Assembly (NCBI GenBank): GCA_025354075.1
Contig: JANXNO010000068.1
Span: 1 to 22,194, forward strand
Length of the DNA: 22,194 nucleotides
Reading direction: 5' to 3'
Origin: Burkholderiales bacterium
GTDB lineage: Bacteria; Pseudomonadota; Gammaproteobacteria; Burkholderiales; Casimicrobiaceae
Part shown: one piece after another, positions 15,123-22,194 of the stretch
Layout of the letters: every line of letters starts with the position of its first letter
How positions within the stretch are numbered: position 1 is the stretch's first letter
Position numbers and translations under genes: made by a program
The notes under the pieces: generated by a model
Seen by the model: the letters and a program-made list of their open reading frames with translations, nothing else
What the model was told of the DNA's origin: nothing
The model's database searches: none

Positions 15123-16526
15123 TCAGTTCACCTGTTGCTGTTGCGTCGTGCGTGTATCCGCATTGCCGTGTTGTTTCACTTCGTTAGATACGAGCCTTTG
15201 GCTCACACTAAAGACAGGCTCCAACACCCACTCCCAAAGCCGTCGCGTGTCTTGCGCCACGTCCGCTTCAGCAAGCATCCCCGCTTTAAGCGCATGCCCT
15301 GCCCCATGGGCCTGCACCGTTTGCTCTCTAATGCGCACTGTGACGCGATACACCGGGTCGCCAGCTTGGCTGAGCGCGCCTAAGGTGGCCGCGATATGTG
15401 TGGGCAACTCCTGCACCACATACGGGCTGCGACTCACCTCGGTGACTTCCCCATTGCCCATGCCAAATTTTTGGTATGGGTAGGCTGCGTAACGCAACAG
15501 CACGGATTGCCCCTTTTCGACGAAACCGGCTTGGCGCGTGGTGGCGTAAAAATGGGCTTCAAGCGCGTTTGCGTTGCCGTTGGCGTCTACCGGCAATAGC
15601 GTGGCGAGCAGGGCGCCGTTGATGATGTTTTGCCCCGCCTGAGCGGCAACCGCGGTTATCATGCCTGCGCTCGGTGCGGTGATGAACGTTTTGCCACGCG
15701 CTTGGTGTTCAGTGCTCTCCTGTGTGAGTAAGGCGCGAGTCTTTTCAAGCTCGCTGGCTTCGGTTTGGCTTTGAAGCTTGGCTTCCGCCACCTGAGCCAA
15801 TAAGGTAGCTCGCTCGCGTTGCAGCGCGGCTTTGTTGCGGCCCAGCGCTTGTTGCTGCGCTTGAAGCGCGAGTAGTTCTTCGCGTTTGCCGTCGGTCTGC
15901 GCGGATGACATGAAGCCTGTGGCAGCTAGTCTCTCATGGCGATCAAGAGACTCCTGAGCGATGCGTTGCCGTGCGGCATAGAGGCTCGCGTCCGTCCCGT
16001 AGCTATCAATCTCACTATCGATGGCGGCGATGCGGGTGGCGAGGCTTGCAATGCGTTCTTGCGCCCGCCGCTGCGATAGTGCTGCATCGCGACCCATCGC
16101 ATCTTCGCGCCGCTTAAGGGCTTGGGCGATCAAGGCTTGCGCGTCAGAGCGAGCGCCCGCTGATTCCATGGTGCGTTCGGCGCTGATGACGAACAACACG
16201 TCGCCCGCCTGCACGCGGTCGCCTTCTTTCACCCGCGCTTCCGCCAAGGTGCCGCCGCTCGTGTTCGCGTTGCCTGCGACAAGCGTGATGCGCAACACGC
16301 CCCCTGCGGGCACCAGTTGACCGATGACGGTGGCTTTTTTTGTGTAGGTGCCGAAGGTCGCAAACAGCCCCATGGCGATTGCAACCGAAAAGCCCATTAG
16401 CGCGGCCAAAGCGTAGCCGACAGGCTGAGTTATCCGCTCGCTACCCAACCATTGAGAGGATTGCGCTTGCACGGACTCAGGACGAAAAAGCTCAGATGTG
16501 ATGCCAAAAGCATACATCAAATACAT
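15123..16526 (-). CDS. HlyD-family periplasmic adaptor for the peptide exporter
   Basis: 467 residues from ATG 16526 (ATG 16517 is an alternative); a frame open to 16676 overlaps the divergent regulator gene and lacks family character there. One membrane segment follows at about residues 40-62 (GYALAALMGFSVAIAMGLFATF). Then come a lipoyl-like half (VIGQLVPAGGVLRI), a long Ala/Gln/Arg-rich coiled coil (about 110-290), the second lipoyl half (ITAPSAGMITAVAAQAGQ) and a beta-barrel region with LLRYAAYPYQKFGMG. This is the membrane-fusion protein type paired with C39 ABC exporters and an outer-membrane TolC channel, for which no gene is present. It is the first gene of the cluster. Confidence 0.88.
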   Translation of the reverse strand: MYLMYAFGITSELFRPESVQAQSSQWLGSERITQPVGYALAALMGFSVAIAMGLFATFGTYTKKATVIGQLVPAGGVLRITLVAGNANTSGGTLAEARVKEGDRVQAGDVLFVISAERTMESAGARSDAQALIAQALKRREDAMGRDAALSQRRAQERIASLATRIAAIDSEIDSYGTDASLYAARQRIAQESLDRHERLAATGFMSSAQTDGKREELLALQAQQQALGRNKAALQRERATLLAQVAEAKLQSQTEASELEKTRALLTQESTEHQARGKTFITAPSAGMITAVAAQAGQNIINGALLATLLPVDANGNANALEAHFYATTRQAGFVEKGQSVLLRYAAYPYQKFGMGNGEVTEVSRSPYVVQELPTHIAATLGALSQAGDPVYRVTVRIREQTVQAHGAGHALKAGMLAEADVAQDTRRLWEWVLEPVFSVSQRLVSNEVKQHGNADTRTTQQQQVN

Positions 16527-16572
16527 TTTATTTAGTGTGGTTTTATAAAGTGTGTGCGGCGAACCTCGTTGC
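16527..16572. promoter_or_regulatory. Divergent start region of peptide cluster and XRE regulator
   Basis: Only 46 nt separate the HlyD ATG and the regulator ATG. The half nearest HlyD is AT-rich and includes TTTATAAAA, a possible -10 in either direction, but no matching -35 is convincing. A promoter for the whole peptide operon must lie here or inside the broken regulator gene. Confidence 0.35.
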
Positions 16573-16911
16573 ATGGAGGCAACAAAAGCAATCGCAACGC
16601 GGAGAGGACGCCCAAAGGGCGCAACCTCGTTCGACGCGCCGACTGCTGTGGCTTTTGGGCTGGCGCTGCGAATCATTCGTGTGGAAAAAATGCTGACTTA
16701 GGAGCAGCTTGCACTCAATGCAGGCGTCGCGCCCACATTCGTCGGTCAAATTGAGCGGGGGCAAAATCAAGCCAGTTTTGGCGTGATCGGCAGGCTGGCG
16801 ACGGCGCTAAGTGCGAGCGCAGCGTCCTTGGTTGCGTGCGCGGAGGCACAGTACGCGACGCGAAAACCGCCATCGCACCGGCCGCGGCGAGCTGCTGTTA
16901 TTGCGGTGTAG
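16573..16911 (+). pseudogene. XRE-family HTH regulator interrupted by an amber codon
   Basis: ATG 16573 opens a frame reading GRPKGATSFDAPTAVAFGLA, then LRIIRVEKMLT-stop-EQLALNAGVAPTF, then VGQIERGQNQASFGVIGRLA. This is a typical XRE DNA-binding domain with the N-terminal GRPKG extension. The stop is TAG at 16699-16701 (codon 43), in the place where the family has Gln in (L/T)(S/T)QEQLA, so a single C-to-T change of CAG explains it. The frame then stays open to TAG 16909-16911. The tail after about codon 95 looks unconserved and overlaps the 3' end of the convergent MFS gene by 14 nt. As sequenced it should not give a full regulator. It is divergent from the peptide cluster, so it may once have controlled it. 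Confidence 0.8.
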
Positions 16912-18175
16912 TCTGCAACGCCCGCTGCCGGCTCGCGAATAACGCGCCAAGCCACAACGCAACTGCGGAGAAGATGAGGCCGCGCGCCAAGCCGTCGGCA
17001 TCACTCGCGCCCGCGCCGTTACTGGGCGCAGCGCTGTCGGCAATCCAGCCCACGATCACCGGCCCGATGATCTGCCCGGCAGCGAAGACCACGGTGAATG
17101 CGCTGATACCCGCGGGCCAGTCGTGGGCCGATAAATTGTGGCGAACCAGCGCGGTGGTGGACGCGACGACAGATAAAAACACGCCGCCAAAAACGACGCC
17201 CGACAGCAAAACAATGGGCCATGCGCTGGTCAACGCAGGCAGGATCGTCGCTACGCCTAGCAGGGCATTCAACGTGGCCAACGCGCGGCCGTTTTTGTGC
17301 CGATCCAGCAAGCCCGCCCACACGCGGAAAGACGCCATGCAGGCCAGGCCGAGCAGCGCATAAAAAATCATGATCTGATCGGCGCTCGCGCCCTGCTCGC
17401 GCAGCAGCGCAATCACAAACGTCATATAGCCGATATAGCCGACGCCAAACATCGTGTAACCGGTGAGCGCAAAACCAAAATCCGCAACGCGAAACTGGCG
17501 ATAATGCGACTCACGTGAAGTAGCAGTCGTCATCAACGGCCGCATCGCACGCGCAGGCGCGATCAACACCAAACTCGCGATCACACACACCAGCGCCAAC
17601 GCCCACCAAGCCCACGCCCAGTTGGCGTAACCGTGCCACTTTTGCGTCGCACCAAGCTCGTTCAGCAGTGTTGGAACGAGTAGCGCAGACAACGTAATAC
17701 CGATACCTGAACCGCCGTAATACAGGCCGATCAACAAACCACTGCGAGACGCATCCAGCGCGCCCAATCGCGCCGCCAAAATGCCGCCGGTGATGAACAC
17801 CCACGCGCTCGCTACACCCGCCAACCAACGCTGCACCAGCAGCATCGTGCTGTCGGTGAAGAACCCGCTCAAGCCCATAAACAAACTGGCGAGCAACGCG
17901 CCGATCACCATCACATTCGCTGCGTTGAACCTGCGCATCAACCACGGTGTCATCAACGCGCCGACGAAATAGCCCAGCGCGTTGCTGGTGTTCATGCTGC
18001 CCGCCAGCGTGTACGTCCAGCCGAGGTCGGCACGCATCGGCGGCAGCAACAATCCGTAAGCGAATCGCGTGATGCCGAGCGACACGGCAGCGCCCAACGA
18101 CAGAGCGAGTGCCAGCAAAAACGGAGATGCAGTTAGCTCGCTTTTGGCGGCGCTTTTAGTCAACGAATTACTCAA
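16898..18175 (-). CDS. YbfB/YjiJ-type MFS transporter
   Basis: About 425 residues with twelve predicted membrane helices. The first helix and loop read LGAAVSLGITRFAYGLLLPPM, the signature of the YbfB/YjiJ group of the major facilitator superfamily, followed by DLGWTYTLAGSMNTSNALGY. The start is uncertain: no ATG precedes the first helix, and I chose TTG 18175, just after the LysE stop. A frame open to 18301 would overlap the LysE gene and adds sequence without family character. The substrate is unknown. It follows the LysE exporter closely on the same strand, so the two may be co-transcribed. A remnant of a paralogue's tail lies at 7062. Confidence 0.82.
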   Translation of the reverse strand: MSNSLTKSAAKSELTASPFLLALALSLGAAVSLGITRFAYGLLLPPMRADLGWTYTLAGSMNTSNALGYFVGALMTPWLMRRFNAANVMVIGALLASLFMGLSGFFTDSTMLLVQRWLAGVASAWVFITGGILAARLGALDASRSGLLIGLYYGGSGIGITLSALLVPTLLNELGATQKWHGYANWAWAWWALALVCVIASLVLIAPARAMRPLMTTATSRESHYRQFRVADFGFALTGYTMFGVGYIGYMTFVIALLREQGASADQIMIFYALLGLACMASFRVWAGLLDRHKNGRALATLNALLGVATILPALTSAWPIVLLSGVVFGGVFLSVVASTTALVRHNLSAHDWPAGISAFTVVFAAGQIIGPVIVGWIADSAAPSNGAGASDADGLARGLIFSAVALWLGALFASRQRALQTTPQ

Positions 18176-18179
18176 AGAC

Positions 18180-18833
18180 TCAGCCGCGCAGGCCCCATAG
18201 CAAACGTGTGCCGAATGCGCCCATGACGACACCGGTGACCAGCGACAGAATGGGTTTGGCACGGAGATAAGCACGTTGTGCGGGCGGCGTGGAGAACACA
18301 AACGCCAAAGCGATATGCCACAGCACAGCCATCATCGCCACCATGAAAACCGCCAGCAAGCGGGTTGACAGCAACGCATTGGGGTCAAGACTCACCACCG
18401 CGACGCTGGTCCAGAAGGCGAACGATTTCGGGTTGGTGAGATTGGTCAACAAGCCGCGACGAAAGTAGGTCGATTGCCTGCCGTCTACTTCGCTTTCCAT
18501 ATTCTTGCTGGCAGCTTCGGGCACCGGGTACACCCCGCCTTTGCGATCCACCCAAAGCGAGCGCAGTAAACCGTATGCAAGGTAGAGCAGATACACGCCA
18601 CCCGCGACACGCAAGCTGGTTTGCAACGTCGGCGCAGCATCAAAAACTTTCTGCACGCCAAACACGGCAACAGCCACCCAAAGTAGTGTTCCGGTCGCGA
18701 TGCCAAATGCAACGCCCAGCGCAGCACGACGCGATGCAGCCGCCGCAGTGTGCGTGAGCAGCAAAAGATTAGGGCCGGGAATGATCAGCGCAGCGAGATA
18801 GAGCAGCGCGAGCGAGGCGAGACTTGTCAACAT
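18180..18833 (-). CDS. LysE/RhtB family amino-acid exporter
   Basis: 217 residues from ATG 18833. The N-terminus LALLYLAALIIPGPNLLLLT has the PGPN motif of LysE/RhtB carriers, followed by the RRAALGVAFGIATGTLLW stretch and about five to six membrane helices, including LTNLTNPKSFAFWTS, the family's second conserved loop. Members export basic amino acids, homoserine, threonine or similar across the inner membrane; the substrate here cannot be told. No good ribosome site precedes the ATG. The MFS gene follows within a few bases. Confidence 0.88.
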   Translation of the reverse strand: MLTSLASLALLYLAALIIPGPNLLLLTHTAAAASRRAALGVAFGIATGTLLWVAVAVFGVQKVFDAAPTLQTSLRVAGGVYLLYLAYGLLRSLWVDRKGGVYPVPEAASKNMESEVDGRQSTYFRRGLLTNLTNPKSFAFWTSVAVVSLDPNALLSTRLLAVFMVAMMAVLWHIALAFVFSTPPAQRAYLRAKPILSLVTGVVMGAFGTRLLWGLRG

Positions 18834-18925
18834 GAGGTGAGTCTATCGTGGCGCTATTTGGGAGTTTGGAATACGCCCCGGCGCCATAACTTCCACACGA
18901 TTCCCGACTAGTCCACAACAAGCTC

Positions 18926-20536
18926 TTAGTTCTTCGCAAATTGAAAATCACGCCCCGGCGCGCTGGCAAGCAGGCGCTGCGTGTACGCATGTTGCGGCGA
19001 CATGAACACGTCTCGCGTCGCCCCCTGCTCCACCACGACGCCTTTTTGCATGACCAGTATGCGATCACAAATTTGTGCGGCGACGCGCAGGTCGTGTGTG
19101 ATGAACAAGATCGCAAGATTCAGCTTCGCCTGAATCTCTTCAAGCAACTTGAGCACCTGCGCTTGCACCGATACGTCAAGCGCGGAGACGGCTTCGTCAC
19201 AAATCAACACCTCTGGATCAAGCGCCAATGCACGTGCGATGCTGATGCGCTGCCGCTGGCCGCCGGAAAATTCGTTGGGGTAGCGCGACAACACGTCTGG
19301 GCTCAAACGTACCAGTCCCATCAGTTCGCGAGCACGCGCCATCGCGCTCTCACGCGATAGGCCAAAATTCAGCGGCCCTTCAATAATGGCGTCGCCCACG
19401 CGCTGACGCGGATCAAGCGAGCGATACGGATCCTGAAAAATAATCTGGATGCGTTTGCGAGCGAGTTTCAGGCTGTCGCGCGTGACGCCGTCAAGATGAA
19501 TTTCGCCAAGGCGCATGACGCCGGTGGTCGGGTCGATCAGTCGCGTGATACAGCGCGCAACCGTACTTTTTCCAGAGCCGGATTCGCCAACGATGCCGAC
19601 GGTCTCGCCCGGATGCAGATCGAGCGTGACAGCCTTTGCAGCCTCGGTTAAACGCTTCTTCTGAAACCAGCCGCCACTTACGTAAGTTTTACCCAATTCG
19701 CTCACCGTGAGCAACGCTTTTCCCGTGTGCGATTGACGCTCGGCCGGCGGCTCAATGCCGGGCACGGAGGCGATCAGCATTTGCGTGTAAGCCTCGCGCG
19801 GGAATCGGAGTATCTGCTCTTTCGCGCCCGCTTCCACCTGCTTGCCGTTTTGCAAAACGATCACACGATCTGCGATCTCGGCGACCACGCCCATATCATG
19901 CGTGATGAACAGCACGGCGGTGCCGCGTTCGCGTTGCAACGCCTTGATGAGCGCGAGCACTTCAGCTTGCGTGGTCACATCCAACGCGGTGGTTGGCTCA
20001 TCAGCAATCAGCAATTTCGGCTCAAGAATCAACGCCATCGCAATCATGATGCGCTGGCGTTGACCGCCCGACAACTGATGCGGATAGCTGGCGAAAATAC
20101 GATCCGGCTCCGGCAGTTTTACGGACTCGAACATAGCTAGCGTTTTTGCTTTGCGCTCATTGGCGGAGAGCTCAGTATGCTCTGCGAGCAACTCGTCGAG
20201 CTGATCACCGCAGGTCATCACCGGATTCAACGCCGTCATCGGCTCTTGAAAAATCATGGCGACGTCGTCACCGCGAGTGGCTCGCAGTTGCTCGCGCGAC
20301 AGCTTGAGCAGATTGACGCCGTCGAGCAGGATTTCGCCGCTCGCCACTCGGACGTTATCCGGCAGCAAACCCATAACCGAAAACGAGATCACCGATTTGC
20401 CGGAGCCTGATTCACCCAGCAGGCAAACGATTTCGCCCGCGTTTACGTCGAAGCTGATGCGCTCAGCGGCGAACGGGCGGTCTGCGCCTGACGGCAGCGC
20501 AATGCTCACATCGCGCAGCGACAGAACCGCACTCAT
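18926..20536 (-). CDS. Fused double ATPase of a peptide/nickel-type ABC transporter
   Basis: 536 residues with two nucleotide-binding domains in tandem. First: Walker A GESGSGKS (about 37-44), signature LSGGQRQR, Walker B LLIADEPTTALD. Second: GESGSGKS (about 320), FSGGQRQR, VLICDEAVSALD. Each ends with the oligopeptide-type C-terminal region, though the second lacks the usual IPSL-like tail in full. Fused DppD-DppF type ATPases, as in YejF and GsiA, energise import of peptides or related solutes (established). The ATG at 20536 overlaps the stop of the upstream permease (ATGA). No substrate-binding protein is in the window; it may lie beyond the right edge. Confidence 0.9.
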   Translation of the reverse strand: MSAVLSLRDVSIALPSGADRPFAAERISFDVNAGEIVCLLGESGSGKSVISFSVMGLLPDNVRVASGEILLDGVNLLKLSREQLRATRGDDVAMIFQEPMTALNPVMTCGDQLDELLAEHTELSANERKAKTLAMFESVKLPEPDRIFASYPHQLSGGQRQRIMIAMALILEPKLLIADEPTTALDVTTQAEVLALIKALQRERGTAVLFITHDMGVVAEIADRVIVLQNGKQVEAGAKEQILRFPREAYTQMLIASVPGIEPPAERQSHTGKALLTVSELGKTYVSGGWFQKKRLTEAAKAVTLDLHPGETVGIVGESGSGKSTVARCITRLIDPTTGVMRLGEIHLDGVTRDSLKLARKRIQIIFQDPYRSLDPRQRVGDAIIEGPLNFGLSRESAMARARELMGLVRLSPDVLSRYPNEFSGGQRQRISIARALALDPEVLICDEAVSALDVSVQAQVLKLLEEIQAKLNLAILFITHDLRVAAQICDRILVMQKGVVVEQGATRDVFMSPQHAYTQRLLASAPGRDFQFAKN

Positions 20537-21417
20537 CGCTTCTCTCCACGCTTATTGAACTTCGGATCGAGCGTGTCACGCAAACCATCGCCGAGTACGT
20601 TAACCGCAAGCACCGTGAGACCAAGAAAAATACCGGGGAACCACATGTTGTGTGGCGCGCTGGAGAACACCACGCGCGCTTCGGCCATGATGTTGCCCCA
20701 CGTCGGGATTTCACTCGGCAATCCCAAACCAAGAAAACTCAAAATCGCCTCAATCAAGATCGCCGACGCGCATACGTAGGTGCCCTGCACCACCATCGGT
20801 GCGATGGAATTCGGCAACACATGCCGCAACAAAATTTTCCACGTCGGTGTGCCGACCGAAACCGCTGCTTCGATGTACGGTTCTTCACGAATCGAAAGCA
20901 CCAGCGCACGCACTAGGCGAGTCACACGCGGGATTTCCGGCACGGCAATGGCAATGATTACCGTTGACAATTGTGCGCCCCACGCTGCCACCAATGCAAT
21001 GGCGAGCAGAATGCCGGGAATCGCCATCATCCCGTCCATCACGCGCATCAAAATCGCGTCGACGCCGCGAAAATACCCGGCGACCAGGCCCAAAAACGTA
21101 CCGATGATGAGCGACACAATCGCCACGGTAATACCCACAATCAACGACACGCGAATACCGTAAAGCACACGGCTGTAAATGTCGCGCCCAAAGCTGTCGG
21201 TGCCCATGTAAAAGGTGCGCTGTGCGGTCTGGTTGTCCGGGCCAGTCCACTCGGCGGTGGTCATGGGCTTCTGGTTCATGTTGATGGCGTCAAGCCAGGA
21301 CGGGTCGACCGTGCCAAGCACGGGGGCCAGCGCGCCGAGCAACACCAGCAGCATAAGCACGATCAGCCCGAAGCGAACCGCACCGTTTTTCAGCACTTGT
21401 TTGAACGTGGCATTCAT
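20533..21417 (-). CDS. DppC-type ABC transporter permease
   Basis: 294 residues from ATG 21417. It has an N-terminal membrane helix (FGLIVLMLLVLLGALAPVLG), the periplasmic loop with YMGTDSFGRDIYSRVLYG typical of DppC/OppC permeases, then five helices. The EAA-type cytoplasmic loop EAAVSVGTPTWKILLRHVLP is the ATPase contact, and LGLGLPSEIPTWG and LGDGLRDTLDPK follow near the end. It pairs with the DppB-type permease that ends 2 nt before it. Length matches OppC/DppC rather than the longer YejE. Confidence 0.92.
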   Translation of the reverse strand: MNATFKQVLKNGAVRFGLIVLMLLVLLGALAPVLGTVDPSWLDAINMNQKPMTTAEWTGPDNQTAQRTFYMGTDSFGRDIYSRVLYGIRVSLIVGITVAIVSLIIGTFLGLVAGYFRGVDAILMRVMDGMMAIPGILLAIALVAAWGAQLSTVIIAIAVPEIPRVTRLVRALVLSIREEPYIEAAVSVGTPTWKILLRHVLPNSIAPMVVQGTYVCASAILIEAILSFLGLGLPSEIPTWGNIMAEARVVFSSAPHNMWFPGIFLGLTVLAVNVLGDGLRDTLDPKFNKRGEKR

Positions 21418-21419
21418 GC

Positions 21420-22194
21420 TCAGTACCGGATCCTTGGATCAAGAAAAAGGTATGACACATCCACCAGCAAATTCACCATCACATACAAAAATGCAAAGAA
21501 CAAAATCACGCCCTGAATCACCGGAAAATCGCGGGCCAACACGGCGTCGACGGTGAGCGTGCCGAGGCCCGGAATCGAGTACACACTTTCGGTCACGACG
21601 ACACCTCCGATGAGTAGCGCTACGCCGATACCGATGACAGTAACGATGGGCACCGCTGCGTTGGCAAGCGCATGCTTGATGAGCACGCGCGACTCCGGCA
21701 AGCCCTTGGCACGTGCCGTGCGCACATAGTCCTCCGTCAACGCCTCGGCCACGCTCGCCCGCGTGACACGCGCGATGAGCGCGACGTAAACAATAGACAG
21801 CGTGAATGCGGGCAGCAGCAGGTGATGTAGCCACGGCCCGAGGCCGTCCTTCAACGGTTTGTAGCCCTGCACCGGAAACCAGTCTAGCTTGAGCGCGAAG
21901 AAGTAGACAAACAAATAACCGAGCACAAACACGGGGATCGAAAATCCTAGTACGGAAAAGCCCATCAGCGCGCGATCCAGCCAGCCGCCGTGCTTCCATG
22001 CAGCGAGCGTACCGAGTGGAACCGCGATGAGCACGGTGATGACGATGGTCAAAAAGGCCAGCGAGAGCGTGGGTTCCAGTCGGTCGCCGATCAATTCAAC
22101 GACTTGCTTCTTGAAGAAAAAAGATTGGCCCAAATCACCCTGAAGCAGCCCCTGCGACCACAAACCAAGCTGCACAAAAAATCCGCGATCCAAG
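21420..22194 (-). CDS. DppB-type ABC transporter permease (5' part outside window)
   Basis: About 258 residues are visible, running off the right edge. Family members are about 310-340 residues, so the first helix and some 50-70 residues are missing; the Met near 22193 is internal. Visible are GDLGQSFFFKKQVVELIGDR, several membrane helices, the EAA loop YVRTARAKGLPESRVLIKHA, and the ending SYLFLDPRIRY, all usual for DppB/OppB. It forms the membrane pore with the permease at 20533. It is the first visible gene of the transporter operon. Confidence 0.92.
   Translation of the reverse strand, partial: LDRGFFVQLGLWSQGLLQGDLGQSFFFKKQVVELIGDRLEPTLSLAFLTIVITVLIAVPLGTLAAWKHGGWLDRALMGFSVLGFSIPVFVLGYLFVYFFALKLDWFPVQGYKPLKDGLGPWLHHLLLPAFTLSIVYVALIARVTRASVAEALTEDYVRTARAKGLPESRVLIKHALANAAVPIVTVIGIGVALLIGGVVVTESVYSIPGLGTLTVDAVLARDFPVIQGVILFFAFLYVMVNLLVDVSYLFLDPRIRY

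Noticed and set aside
18926..22194. Microcin C (YejABEF-type) importer
   Set aside because: The fused ATPase fits, but the second permease has DppC/OppC length and no YejA-like binding protein is seen; only a general peptide-type call is supported.

Overview
The window looks like a chromosomal segment of a betaproteobacterium, probably Burkholderiales or a relative. The base composition is moderately GC-rich. The gene families present (DUF4124, DUF938, DTW-domain protein, YbfB-type MFS carrier, LysE exporter, Dpp-type peptide ABC transporter, secreted proteins with DUF5648-like tails) are common together in that group. This assignment is inference from family content; there is no rRNA or marker gene here. 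I see no tRNA, rRNA, CRISPR array or intact insertion sequence.

Layout. 1-2341: housekeeping-type genes: the start of a serine hydrolase (minus), a REP-type inverted pair, a DUF4124 secreted protein (minus), then a DUF938 methyltransferase overlapping a DTW tRNA-modification enzyme (plus). 2520-3893 (minus): a ThiS/MoaD-like small protein followed 3 nt later by a six-Asp-box BNR propeller. 4065-9036 (minus): three exported proteins of unknown function. Two carry a related DUF5648-like C-terminus. The most upstream one has a predicted lipoprotein signal that is separated from its body by an 11-G tract, which puts the two out of frame. Two gene remnants flank the last two of these genes: a fragment of an MFS carrier tail (7062-7170) and a decayed copy of the ThiS/MoaD gene start (9251-9493). 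Both resemble intact genes elsewhere in this window.

9532-16526 (minus) is the main point of interest. It is a compact cluster for a ribosomally made, post-translationally modified peptide: HlyD-type adaptor, radical SAM/SPASM maturase, a 65-residue precursor with a double-glycine leader, an M61-like secreted metallopeptidase with PDZ-like tail, and a C39 peptidase-ABC exporter. The maturase has the FxsB/XYE-like SPASM pattern and the precursor core has three aromatic-X-[Q/K] triads. I therefore infer that the product is a cyclophane-bearing peptide (triceptide-like), cleaved after Gly-Gly and exported. A strong hairpin between precursor and metallopeptidase could set the ratio of precursor to machinery. 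Directly upstream and divergent is an XRE-type regulator gene broken by an amber codon.

16898-22194 (all minus): a YbfB-type MFS carrier, a LysE-type exporter, and a peptide ABC transporter operon (inner-membrane permease running off the window, second permease, fused double ATPase). Gene calls are from motifs read by eye; no database search was possible.
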